DNA of 64,000 nt from Zeus faber (Eukaryota; Chordata; Actinopteri; Zeiformes; Zeidae), in contig OY482846.1 in NCBI GenBank assembly GCA_960531495.1, positions 38,469,065 to 38,533,064 of the forward strand, given 5' to 3'. Every line of letters begins with the position of its first letter. Positions within the stretch are counted from its first letter, which is position 1. Of this stretch, positions 1-8,694 are shown piece by piece. Both the position numbers and the translations under genes were made by a program. The notes below the pieces were generated by a model, which was not told the DNA's origin, made no database searches, and saw only the letters and a list, made by a program, of their open reading frames with translations.

Positions 1-84
1 AAAGAGTTTGTTAATAGAAGGAATCCTTTTACTAAGTCACTCGTAAGGAGCCAAGTCTCCAAAAAGAGTCAAACTTCCCATCAC
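1..84 (+). mobile_element. hAT-like non-autonomous element, 3' end
   Basis: The window opens inside a dispersed element. The stretch TCACTCG...GGAGCCAAGTCTCC...AGAGTCAAACTTCCCATCACC matches, with some changes, the last ~80 bases of the copies ending near 33131, 53606 and 63496, all of which finish in CATCACTA or a close variant. The family has ends of the type TAGTGATG/CATCACTA and no visible coding region, which fits a non-autonomous hAT-type DNA transposon; the class assignment is an inference from the ends. Confidence 0.5.
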
Positions 85-1583
85 CAGCAGGCAAGACTGG
101 TATTTTGGCCTCTGGGCTGAGAAAACACCTTCCTCAGACGGACTGTCTCCCTGTCTCCTTACTTTCAGGGCAAATAATCATGAGACTCTGGGATGAGTTC
201 TGGACGCTCCACGGACCATTTTCCTCCCCCCCATCGGACAACTGACGTGGCTACGCTGTCATCCTTAGCGGCAGCTATAACAAAATCAGTATTTTAATTT
301 ACCACGGATGATCAACCTAAAAGAGCACTAGAATAATCGACTATAGATCAAACAGGATCATCCGTGGTTAAAAGTACTTGTTCAACATTGTGACTTGTCT
401 AATTGAGTTTTAGCCTGTTTACCGTTTGAGATTTCCCCCGAACATTCTTCCGATGATTTCCCACATTATTCAATGTTTTTGTGTTGCCTCTATTATCTGG
501 GTTTTTTGGAGAGTTTGAACGGCAGTGATCTGGCCTGTCTTTGCGTCTCCCCCTCCCATTCTAAGATATTCCCGCAGTAGGAAACGGTGACACAGTTCTA
601 GAATTTAGTGAAAAGGTTGTGTTCTGGTGAGGTGAGGCGAGGTTGAACTAAATTGGAAAACAGGAGCTTGTTACCCAGCAACGTACCCAAACCCATACCT
701 CCGCATAATCACAGCACACCAACGTTCTTCAGACAGTCAAAGACAGAACAAGCAAACAGGCGCAAAATCAAAACCCACTCTCGTCTGGCGGAGGGAGATG
801 AGTCGATGAGTTCCTCTCGATCCTTCTCGGAAATGCATGAGGTCCACTTGTGCACGGGGTTCTTTGTCTGAATACACTCATCAAAGTGGTTCCTTCAGAT
901 TCAGATTAGCACCACGCTGTGGAATCCGGTGTCGCGTTTCCTGTTGTTCTCTTTGAGCTGACTCACGGCGGCACCTACAGAACGTAACGCTTGGATGCAG
1001 ATTATTGTACGGCGGAGAGTGAATATATCACCATGTATAGCAATGCGGCGCAAAGACGCTAATATCTATCCTCCCAATTTCAGAGAAATTGAATATGATG
1101 TCGGGAGCCCAGTACACCCATGCCCAACGAATAGAAATACGGTCACGAAAAAATATGAGTAAAAGAACACAAGTTATTTATTTGCCGTACTGTTGCAATT
1201 GACATGGTGAAACCCATTCAGATTCCTTAATTTCTGCAGTTGCTATTTACCTAATCACAGGAACATAATATCACTGGTGAGAAAAAGAAAATTGTGACCC
1301 CGGCCAGCACAAGCCTAAACAGTGTTTACTGGTATAAGCTATATAATAATTCACTTAATAGCAGTTCATATTCAGTTATCCAAAGCCGTACATCTACCAT
1401 TATCATGACTGTGGAAATCTCCATTCTGATTGGTAAATGGAACAATCAATGGGCGACTCGAAGAGATCAATGCAGATATGTCAAATTTAAAATTAATAAC
1501 AGCAAATAAGCTTGATTTTTTTTTTTGTAAACGCATGTTCACTGTTTTTCTCAGCGCACCGTTAAATTATTAAGTGAGCAGCG
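85..1583. other. intergenic, no gene recognised
   Basis: About 1.5 kb of mixed composition. Only short unrelated open frames (about 70 codons) are present, with no recognisable motif. The only structure I see is the small palindrome at 301-368. Confidence 0.5.
301..368. repeat. small hairpin, 13-bp perfect arms
   Basis: ACCACGGATGATC at 301-313 is the exact reverse complement of GATCATCCGTGGT at 356-368, with a 42-base AT-rich loop. It could be a tiny MITE remnant or a chance stem; no flanking duplication is obvious. Confidence 0.55.
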
Positions 1584-1685
1584 GTGCAACCGGTCATTAT
1601 CGCAAATTAACCCCCTCCAGGGTGATGCCAAAGACCTGATCACCCTGCCGGGGGTTCATTTGCGATTCTGACCGGCTGGCTGCAC
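1584..1685. repeat. long near-perfect hairpin (MITE or pre-miRNA-like)
   Basis: The left arm (1584-1626, GTGCAACCGGTC...CAGGGTGAT) pairs with the right arm (about 1638-1685, ATCACCCTG...GACCGGCTGGCTGCAC). Each arm is about 43-48 bases with a few mismatches and small bulges, and the loop is only ~11 bases. A transcript from either strand would fold into a single ~100-nt stem. The size and short loop suit a miRNA precursor, but very short palindromic DNA transposons look the same, and I think a MITE is the likelier origin. Confidence 0.6.
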
Positions 1686-2019
1686 ATTATCCCTTTCACA
1701 TGGGTGGGTACTTCAGTGTTCTAGCTACAAGACATTGATTTTAGCCTGTGCAGCTATTCAATGTGTTTCCAGTAACAATTCCAGGTGGGCTAGGCATCCT
1801 AAGTGGCATAATACCGTTTCAACGGTTCAATCTTAAATTATTCACAAACAGATATTGCTTATGCGTGTCTTCGTGCACTGAGGCTGACGCAGCACTCTGC
1901 TTTAGTCAGCATGAGGAGCATTAGGAGTGATGTCTGTGTAGACTCTGGTTTTATTTGATTAATGAGCAATGCTTAATGTACAATAAATTACTCCATAGGT
2001 GATGTAATACTATAGGGTC

Positions 2020-2020
<1 letters not shown>
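1686..2020. other. intergenic, nothing recognised
   Basis: AT-rich sequence between the hairpin and the (TAA)n tract; no coding frame or repeat recognised. Confidence 0.5.

Positions 2021-2061
<41 letters not shown>
2021..2061. repeat. (TAA)n microsatellite
   Basis: About 13 uninterrupted TAA units directly abut the broken inner end of the Tc1 copy that follows. Confidence 0.9.
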
Positions 2062-2062
<1 letters not shown>

Positions 2063-2067
2063 ACAGG

Positions 2068-2631
2068 ATGCAGATTCCATTGCTCCATGGTCCAGTTTCG
2101 AGACTCACGGCATTGTAGGTGCTTTCAGAGGTGGACAGGGGTCAGCATGGTCTGACTCTGACCGGTCTGCGGCTACGCATCCCCATACGCAGCAAGCTGT
2201 GGTGCACTGTGTGTTCTGTACCTTTCTATCATAACAGCATCAACTTTTTCAGCAATTGGTGCTGAAGGAGCTCTTCTGTGGGATCACACCAGACGGGCAA
2301 GAATTCGCTCACAGGTGACAGGGTCATGGGTTTTGATAGGTCATGGGTCATGGGCTTTGATAGGTACTAACCACTGCATACCAGGAACACCCCACAGGAC
2401 CATCAGTCATTTTGGAGATGCTCTGACCCAGTCATCGAGCCAGCAAAATATGTTCGTTGTCAACGGTGCTCAGATCCTTACGCTGGTCCATTTTTCCTGC
2501 CTCCAACACATCAACTTCAAGAAGTGACTGTTCACTTGCTGCCTAATATATCCCACCCCTTGACAGGTGAGAAGATCAATGTTTTTCACTTCATCTGTGA
2601 GTGGTTTTAATGTTGTGGCCGATCAGTGTAT
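2068..2631 (-). mobile_element. Tc1-like transposon, 5' part, reverse strand
   Basis: Read on the reverse strand, it starts with the terminal sequence TACACTGATCGGCCACAACA and runs through the untranslated leader (AAGGGGTGGGATATATTAGG, AGTGAACAGTCAC) into the N-terminal, DNA-binding half of a Tc1/mariner transposase gene. The matching forward-strand phrases include GACCATGGAGCAATGGAATC near 2068-2100. The 3' half with most of the DDE catalytic core is absent and the element stops at the (TAA)n tract. A stretch near 2290-2365 is rearranged, with GGTCATGGG appearing twice. Known family: cut-and-paste transposons inserting at TA. It is dead. The same ends recur at 16296 and 27337. Confidence 0.85.
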
Positions 2632-2661
2632 AATTTCCATTCCATATCCAGGTATATACTG

Positions 2662-2665
<4 letters not shown>

Positions 2666-2693
<28 letters not shown>
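2666..2693. repeat. (AT)n microsatellite
   Basis: About 14 AT units just outside the Tc1 end; Tc1-like elements insert at TA, so the location is unsurprising. Confidence 0.85.
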
Positions 2694-2696
<3 letters not shown>

Positions 2697-2699
2697 GTG

Positions 2700-3240
2700 C
2701 TCTGTGATTATATGCGGGGACATTTGGTGCTGACTGAGGGACTCTGACCATGTTGAACCAGATGTCACGGAACATCGCTGATTCTTTCCTTAATCGCTCT
2801 CCTATTGCGGGAGCCGCGCCGGGCTTGGGTTGGGAGGACAGCGAGTTTTAGTTGTTGTTGTTTGAGGACGACCCGCATCAGCTCAGCAGCTTAGGGGGCC
2901 TCATCCCCGCTGCGCGCGTAGAGCAGAGGAATCACAACCGCTCCTGCTATACAATTGGCTGTTCATGTCACACGGTCATAAAGCATCTTACTCTAAATCT
3001 CATTTTGTTAATTTTGTTTACGAAGAGCGGCGTGTCAGTCAAGAGGATCAGCTGAATATTTTGGGTCAAAGTTTTTCGGTATTTCACACATTTCTGCTCC
3101 ATATGTGGATCGATTTGGATGAAACTTCAAGCACGAGGTATTTGTGACATTCTGATTCAAACAATACCGTGTTCGTAGCTTCTGCCATTCTTCTGTTTCA
3201 AAAAGTTTTAGATTTCAAAATTCTGAGAATTTGTGGGGAA
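2700..3240. other. intergenic, nothing recognised
   Basis: Mixed-composition sequence with a short GC-rich patch (2800-2930). Open frames of about 60 codons show no recognisable protein motif. Confidence 0.45.
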
Positions 3241-3246
3241 AAATAT

Positions 3247-3257
3247 CAATAATAATG

Positions 3258-3294
<37 letters not shown>

Positions 3295-3309
3295 TAATAA
3301 TAATAATAC
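3247..3309. repeat. (AAT)n microsatellite
   Basis: Interrupted run of about 20 AAT/ATA units. Confidence 0.9.
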
Positions 3310-3479
3310 TATAGCTGCAAGCAGCAATACACAAGGTCCAGTTTAGTCGTTTTAGGTATGTATTACAATTTTCTCGGTTCTGTGAAACACAGCACGAGTT
3401 GCAAATGGCAACCGCCTGCGTGTGGTCGCCAATCATGGTGTGTCACACACACCACAATATACTCATTAAAATACACTCA

Positions 3480-3715
3480 CTCATGGCGACGGACACACAC
3501 ACATACACGCCTCAAATGGTGGCCGGTGAAATGAGATCTCTGCTTTCGACCCATCCTGGCTTGTCCTTCCTTCAGGGGGCAGCCAGGAGCAGTGGGCAGC
3601 GTACAGCAATGCCCAGGGACCAATTAGGAATGTCCATCGCTCGTCCGATGACAATGTTCTGCATGTTTTTGGTGGGGTTCCTTACATGGAGGACTCCACG
3701 GGGGTTGGGTCATGT
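3480..3715 (-). mobile_element. tRNA-derived SINE fragment, reverse strand
   Basis: Phrases such as GGTGGCCGGTGAAATG, CCATCCTGGCTTGTCCTTCC, AGGAGCAGTGGGCAGC and ATGTTTTTGGTGGGG are shared with the copies at 7020-7455 and 7964-8326 and, reverse-complemented, with 61697-62131. The tRNA-like head is lost; only the body and part of the tail remain. It is more diverged than the other copies, so probably the oldest. The 122-codon forward open frame across it is incidental. Confidence 0.8.
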
Positions 3716-4010
3716 ATTGGCAGCCATTACATTTTGTGGAGGCTTTGTAAAACACATGTTTTTCTGATGACACAAATGACAATATTCCCCATTCTTCAAA
3801 TTTAAATGTAAGACCAGTCAAACATATAAAACTCAAATTTGTTTAATTTAATAGTTCGGAGGAATGATGACAAGACAGTTCAGATAATGGTTTTATTGAA
3901 CAGTTGTCCAAACCAGCTGGAAAAAACAACCAAACAAAATATCCCACTATTTATAAAGGTCACACGACATGTAATCATTTTCGATTACCAGAAATGGAAA
4001 TCTTCTGAAA

Positions 4011-4640
4011 TTACAAAAACATTCCCGTAGATAAAAATACAACTGTATTTAAAAACATCATGTTATATATGTCATCATTTAATACAAAAAGACAATGTAA
4101 AGAAAGATACTTTTTGTAATGACAGTTTGACATTTGTTCTATATTTATTACAAAAACTAGGCCATCTTCACAAAGGTAAAGTATCCAATTATTCACCTTC
4201 ATTTTCTGCTTTTCCATTTTTTCTACTTTTGTAATATTATTCACCATATTGCTGTTGGTGTAGGTGACACAAAAGAAGCCGCCTGTAACAAATTGTTGTT
4301 GGATGGCGGAAATGTTTGTCGTCACGTCGGTCCTTTTGTATTTTACCAGGTAACGGTGCATGGCAGACAGGGGAACAGTTACTGTAACGTCAAGATGAGG
4401 TTGCACTGCATCATTTGTAATTCCTAGTGCCACTAATGTTGCAGTTGTATTAATCCTTGTGTTGGAACTTATTACAATGTTGGCAAGTGTTCTCTTCATC
4501 ATCACTGTTGAAACTGTATGTGAACCTGTTTTTTCCACCGAAATAAATACAACTTTAATTAAAAGGAAGTACGTACAGGAATTTATGTTGTCTTTATTTT
4601 TAAAATAATGATTTCTTGGTTCAGGTGGTTCATAACACAA
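4011..4640 (-). CDS. hypothetical 209-codon open frame, unknown
   Basis: The longest non-LINE, non-microsatellite open frame in the window, and it lies in AT-rich DNA where stops should be frequent. The product (MCYEPPEPRN..., ending STGMFL) has a Thr/Val/Asn-rich middle (about residues 35-135, e.g. DVTVTVPLSAMHRYLVKYKR), no clear signal peptide and a lysine-rich patch (KVEKMEKQKMK). I do not recognise the family. It lies on the same strand as, and ~170 bases downstream of, the peptidase-like trace at 4814-5358, so both may be parts of one decayed mobile element. It could also be a chance frame: no splice sites, start context or poly(A) signal argue strongly for a host gene. Confidence 0.3.
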   Translation of the reverse strand: MCYEPPEPRNHYFKNKDNINSCTYFLLIKVVFISVEKTGSHTVSTVMMKRTLANIVISSNTRINTTATLVALGITNDAVQPHLDVTVTVPLSAMHRYLVKYKRTDVTTNISAIQQQFVTGGFFCVTYTNSNMVNNITKVEKMEKQKMKVNNWILYLCEDGLVFVINIEQMSNCHYKKYLSLHCLFVLNDDIYNMMFLNTVVFLSTGMFL

Positions 4641-4813
4641 CTAGAGTTTAATCTGCATTTCTTCACTGTACTGCCAGTATGACCAGTAATGACACTAAAT
4701 GATTCTTTATATTGTCACACGTCTTTGATGTCATTTTTGGCACAAAATGTGGCTTATCATGTTTACCTTTGAATTCTTTGGGCTGGAACGGTTGATTTTG
4801 GCGTATGCCTTTG

Positions 4814-5358
4814 CTACCCCGTAGAATTCACTAACTCGGTTCTGTCGTCGGGTGCCAATAATATCTGCCTGTAGTCCGGTGATTTCAAATATCGCTTGAC
4901 TTTAAATGAATGTGTAGTATCACGGAAATGACTAGAGACAGATTCGATCTCGCTGTGGTAAGCTGCAGAACCACTGGGTGAGTCATACTCTTGGTTTCCA
5001 ACGTTGCTCGTTGCGTGCGAATCAACAACTGCATACCACGATCCCTGCTTGATAATTGTACATGTATTGACAGTAATTGTAAATAAGCATGCGGCATCAT
5101 TTAGCATCTCCAGATTGCTTCATCAATTGGCATGGCTACATTATAAAATGCAGAGACATAGTGATCAACACCAGTACGGCCAGTAAATGACTGAGCATAC
5201 GTTATTTTGGATGTGGTCTGACAGAAAGTATGTTTGCTTGGCAATTCTGTTATTGTAATCCAATCTCTTCCTAAAACATTGTCTTCTATCCTACCAGACG
5301 TTTTCATGTCCTGATTAAGGCTTGTTGCCTCTCTCAAAACATCATCGAGGTCACTCGC
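4814..5358 (-). pseudogene. peptidase-like coding trace (mobile-element fossil), left copy
   Basis: Reverse-strand frames in this interval contain the stretches DLDDVLREATSLNQ, WITITELPSKHT, YAQSFTGRTGVDHYVSAFYN and SWYAVVDSHATSN. The combination of an 'ELP' segment, an aromatic-rich segment and a C-terminal 'DSHA' His motif resembles the cysteine-peptidase (OTU- or herpes-tegument-like) domains carried by some large eukaryotic transposons such as Helitron-type elements and by virus-like elements. Which of these is the source cannot be settled by eye. The trace is broken and incomplete; it is treated as a fossil. Its inner part is duplicated in inverted orientation at 5542-5830. Confidence 0.4.
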
Positions 5359-5828
5359 CGTTCATGTCAAAACATTTTGGCTCTTGCTGTTAAGTACTGC
5401 TGTCAAAGTGATAACTGCACGCTGCTTGTTCGCCCTGATGAAATGAGCTCCTTAAAACTGATATTTATGGGGAATGAACAGGTATATTTAAAGGCTTCTC
5501 ATCTACATTATCACTATATGTATATATATATGTATATTATCACTTTCTGTCAGACCACATCCAAAATAACGTATGCTCAGTCATTTACTGGCCGTACTGG
5601 TGTTGATCACTATGTCTCGGCATTTTATAATGTAGCCATGCCAATTGATGAAGCAATCTGGAGATGCTAAATGATGACGCATGCTTATTTAAAAATACTG
5701 TCAATACATGTACAATTATCAAGCAGGGATCGTGGTATGCAGTTGTTGATTCACACGCAACGAGCAACCTTGGAAACCATGAGTATGACTCACCCAGTGG
5801 TTCTGTAGCTTACCACAGCGAGATCGAA

Positions 5829-5830
<2 letters not shown>
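4941..5830. repeat. inverted duplication, 289-bp arms, 312-bp spacer
   Basis: Bases 4941-5229 and the reverse complement of 5542-5830 align end to end without a gap. I count 8 mismatches in 289 positions (about 97% identity). The match stops abruptly at both ends: the outer right end abuts an (ATT)n tract and the inner ends differ at the first base. Of the 8 differences, read in the shared peptidase-like frames, 6 change the amino acid and 2 do not, so there is no sign of selection on the protein after the duplication. The whole 890-bp structure could form a large cruciform or a long double-stranded transcript. Confidence 0.95.
5362..5829 (+). pseudogene. peptidase-like coding trace, right inverted copy
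   Basis: The right arm (5542-5830) repeats on the forward strand the YAQSF...HYVSAFYN and WYAVVDSHATSN stretches of the left copy. The spacer just before it, also read forward, contains SCQNILALAVKYCC (from 5362), a Cys-plus-hydrophobic-helix pattern of the kind that holds the catalytic Cys in such peptidases; this is a weak, eye-level resemblance. If it is real, the spacer and the left copy belong to opposite orientations of one ancestral region, i.e. an inversion breakpoint lies near 5350. Fossil, broken and non-functional as far as can be seen. Confidence 0.3.

Positions 5831-5893
<63 letters not shown>
5829..5893. repeat. (ATT)n-(AAT)n palindromic microsatellite
   Basis: About 11 ATT units switch to about 10 AAT units, so the tract is its own reverse complement and forms a hairpin. 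It begins exactly where the right arm of the inverted duplication ends. Confidence 0.9.
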
Positions 5894-6029
5894 TTATTCA
5901 TTAATTTTATTTATTCATTAATGTATTAATTTATTTTTGGTAGTAGTAGATATACTAGCACAGCACTCCCTGTCACTTTATACAATTTCATTCAATTAAA
6001 TAAATGGCTTCGCTCGGGTCTTCTCACAA

Positions 6030-6830
6030 CTCCATGCAGATAACTTTTCTCCCAGTCAACGCTGCCCGTTCACGGCCGCATGGCTTGGCGGGTTCCAGAT
6101 CTCTGCGGCGGCAACAATCACTTCTTTCTCAATATTGTTTTTCGTCTCGGCGGTCCTGGGCGCCGCCCCAAATGGAGGCTCTCAGCGAGGACAAGGTTTA
6201 ATTAGATGTGACTCTCTTCTCCACCTTCTTCGTCGTCAGTGACACCGACGACAACAACGACAAGAACAACAAAACACAATCAGCGGCCGGCTCCCGTTCA
6301 TTTCTCTTCCCTCTCTCTCTCTCTCTCTCTCTCGCTCGCTCGCTCGCTCTCTCTCTCTCCTCCTTATCGCAGATCTCCACTCGGTCTTTCTATCAACAGG
6401 GCCCCATCCACTCTCCCCCTTAAACACCTCTTTACTCAAGCCTGATCCTGGCTCCGCAGACAGCGTGGGAGGGGAGGGAAGGGCGGGGGAGAACGAGGGG
6501 AGGGGAGAGATCTGGCCCCTTTCATTTCCGCTGCTTTTCTGCGCTTCCGTGGTTCCGGAAAAAACGACCCCGCCATCTCTCCCCCATCTCTCCCCCTCCC
6601 CCGCTACCCTCGAGAGAACCCGGCCGGTCCGCAATCTGAGGCCTTACAATGCGGTCCATGGCCCGCGATGATAGATCGCACCGTATGTGGAACCGGTATT
6701 GTCCGACCCTCGCTGATAATCCAGCAGCGTCCGTGTCCGTGCGTGGCAGCGCACGTGCCTGGGTTTGCCACGAGCGCGGTCGTGCGAACAAAAACAGGCG
6801 CCCTGGCTCCGCGTTACCCTTCTCAATTCC
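6030..6830. other. GC-rich block, possible CpG island
   Basis: GC- and CpG-rich sequence in an otherwise AT-rich setting, interrupted by a (CT)n tract. Open frames on both strands (up to 132 codons) are low-complexity Arg/Ser/Pro products of the composition and not gene-like. It could be a CpG-island promoter or GC-rich repeat DNA; I see no TATA box or transcript structure that decides. Confidence 0.35.
6308..6360. repeat. (CT)n polypyrimidine tract
   Basis: CT repeat with CGCT interruptions (CTCGCTCGCTCGCTCG) inside the GC-rich block. Confidence 0.9.
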
Positions 6831-6837
6831 TCGCAGC

Positions 6838-7545
6838 CAACGATTCGTTCCCCGTGAACGAATCGCCTCACGACTCGGGGGTCACGAGTCGCGGAGGGGT
6901 TGCCCGCTTTGTGCTTTCGTGACTCGGAAACCGCAGCCGGGGCTCTCAGGTGTTCACCGAGACTCCGCTCTCGATTTTCGCCGAGAAAAAACAAAAACAA
7001 AAAAAAAAACGAGAGACACGAGGTAAACAGAACAGACTTTATTTATCACGCAACACACTATAACACATGCTTGCACACACACACACATGCTTTTGATGGT
7101 GGCCGGTGAAATGGATTCTCTGCTTTTGACCCATCCTGGCTTGTCCTTCCTCCGGGGGCACAGCCAGGAGCAGTGGGCAGCATATGTGGACGCCGCCCGG
7201 GGACCAGGTGATAAATGTCCATTGCTGGTCAGACGATGATGTGAGCATGTTTTTGGTGGGGGTCCTTACTGACGTGAGGTGGAGGAAACCCCATGTGAGC
7301 ACGGGGAGAACATGCAAACTCCACACAGAAAGGCTCCTATTCGGGAGATAACCCGCCGGAGCACGGTGCCAACAGCGCCCCAGGCGGGAATCAAACCCAG
7401 GACCTTCTTGCTGTGAGGCAGCAGTGCAATACACTGCGCCACCGTGCTACACAGTGACGGCCTACGAATGAACGTAGAGTCGGAAAATCCAACGACTTTT
7501 CTTAACGAATCGGTCGTAAAGACCCAAATCGCGAACGAGCCACTA
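6838..7545 (+). mobile_element. hAT-like non-autonomous element split by a SINE
   Basis: The left part (6838-about 7010, AACGATTCGTTC...GAACGAATCG..., GACTCGGGGGTCACGAGTCG) matches the 5' portion of the family. The right part (7456-7545, ACGAATGAACGTAGAGTC...CCAACGACTTTT) matches the downstream portion of the copy at 24345-24745 (AAACGAACGCAGAGTCTG...CCAACGACTCG). Between them lies the SINE at 7020-7455. This copy is unusually GC-rich compared with the others. Confidence 0.6.
7020..7455 (-). mobile_element. tRNA-derived SINE, near full length, reverse strand
   Basis: Read on the reverse strand: a tRNA-like head (GGTGGCGCAGTG as box-A region, GGTTTGATTCC as box B), then the fish-type segment AAGGTCCTGG, GTGTGGAGTTTGCATGTTCTC, a body ending CCATCAAAAGCATGTG, a CA-rich stretch, and a tail near the forward-strand ACTTTATTTATCACGC. 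RNA polymerase III promoters of this kind drive SINE transcription; mobilisation needs a LINE's enzymes. The insertion interrupts a hAT-like element, so it is the younger of the two. Confidence 0.85.
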
Positions 7546-7960
7546 TTGTTTGCAATTCCCGAGTGCCACGTCAGTCGGTTAGAAAAACAAGGCTGTTGAC
7601 ATGATACACAGTATATTCTATATTCAAACATGAAAAACAATACAATTAAAAAAAATACATATATATATAAAACATTTCTGAGCTGCCCTGTGATTTTCTA
7701 ATGAGATGATGCGGAACAAAGTAAAAATTTAATTACGTTAACTTTGACACCCCGTGATGTGACCTCACTAGTATATTTAGTTAATTATAATTAAAATATA
7801 AATAATTAATTGAAAAAATTAAAGAAGACTTAAAGAAAGATTTGTTTTGTTTCGTGGTTATTAACATTTCTACCATCTTAAAACTCCGGCAAGGCGTTCC
7901 TGTATGTCAAGTCGTCCGACTCTTCAATGACAGACGGGAATGGCGAATGTTTAAGCCGTC
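7546..7960. other. AT-rich intergenic, nothing recognised
   Basis: AT-rich sequence with an (AT)n stub near 7660; no coding or repeat identity seen. Confidence 0.5.
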
Positions 7961-7963
7961 AAA

Positions 7964-8326
7964 CAAGAAGAAGAACAATCTTTAATCGTCACGCAACACA
8001 CCACACTACAACACATGCACACACACGCATATGCACATGCTTTGGATGGTGGCCGGTGAAAGGAGGCCTCTGCATTTAACCCATCCTTGTCTTGTCCTTC
8101 CTCCGGGGGCACAGTCAGGAGCAGTGGGCAGCATTCCTGGACGCGCCCGGGGACCTGGTGACGAGTGTCCATCGCTGGTCAGACGATGATGTGTGCATGT
8201 TTTTGGTGGGGGTCCTTACTGACGTTAGGTGGAGGAAACATCTATTTGGGAGATAACCCGCTTGGAGCACGGTGCCAACAGCGCCCCAGGCGGGAATCGA
8301 ACCAAGGACCTTCTTGCTGTGAGGCA
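7964..8326 (-). mobile_element. tRNA-derived SINE, head-truncated, reverse strand
   Basis: Same family as the copy 0.5 kb upstream, ~85-90% similar by eye: GGTGGCCGGTGAAAGG, CCTTCCTCCGGGGGCACAG, GTTTTTGGTGGGGGTCC, GGCGGGAATCGAACC (box B). The forward-strand start AGAAGAACAATCTTTAATCG shows the tail (ATTAAAGATTGTTCTTC on the sense strand). The segment containing GTGTGGAGTTTGCATG is deleted. The 5' head is cut short and ends in a perfect 12-bp fold-back. Confidence 0.85.
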
Positions 8327-8335
8327 AGAAGGTCC
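8306..8335. repeat. 12-bp perfect fold-back at the SINE 5' end
   Basis: GGACCTTCTTGC (8306-8317), six-base loop TGTGAG, then GCAAGAAGGTCC (8324-8335). The first arm is ordinary SINE head; the second is its reverse complement and replaces the missing head. Confidence 0.9.
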
Positions 8336-8536
8336 AAACTGTCTACAAACTGTACAAACCGTCTACTTCACGTGAGCGGAAACTTCCCACAGATTCTTCC
8401 TGGATTCGTTTCCAGATAAGCCTCCCCTTGTCCATTCAGGCGCATCCCGTAGCGGCCGAGCATCTCCAGAGCATCTCCCGAGCTGCCAGGAATGACTTCG
8501 GAACATGACGTTTCGGAGTCTCGTTTTGTGCGCCCA
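8336..8536. other. unassigned spacer
   Basis: About 200 bases with no recognised identity, between the SINE and the (AAC)n tract. Confidence 0.4.
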
Positions 8537-8614
8537 CAAAACAACGAGAACAAGAACAGCAACAACAAGAACAACAAGAACAAGAATAACAAGAACAAGA
8601 ACAACAAGAACAAG

Positions 8615-8652
<38 letters not shown>

Positions 8653-8659
8653 GAACAGC

Positions 8660-8693
<34 letters not shown>

Positions 8694-8694
8694 C
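8537..8694. repeat. (AAC)n / (AAG AAC)n trinucleotide tract
   Basis: About 158 bases of AAC units with AAG and AGC interruptions, becoming purer toward the 3' end. The Asn-, Thr- and Leu-rich open frames over it are artefacts of the repeat. Confidence 0.95.

Noticed and set aside
3399-3767. 122-codon forward frame
   Set aside because: Covers a SINE fragment in antisense; no independent coding evidence.
6236-6634. 132-codon reverse frame and several overlapping frames in the GC-rich block
   Set aside because: Arg/Glu/Ser low-complexity sequence from the CT tract and GC-rich composition, with open frames on both strands.
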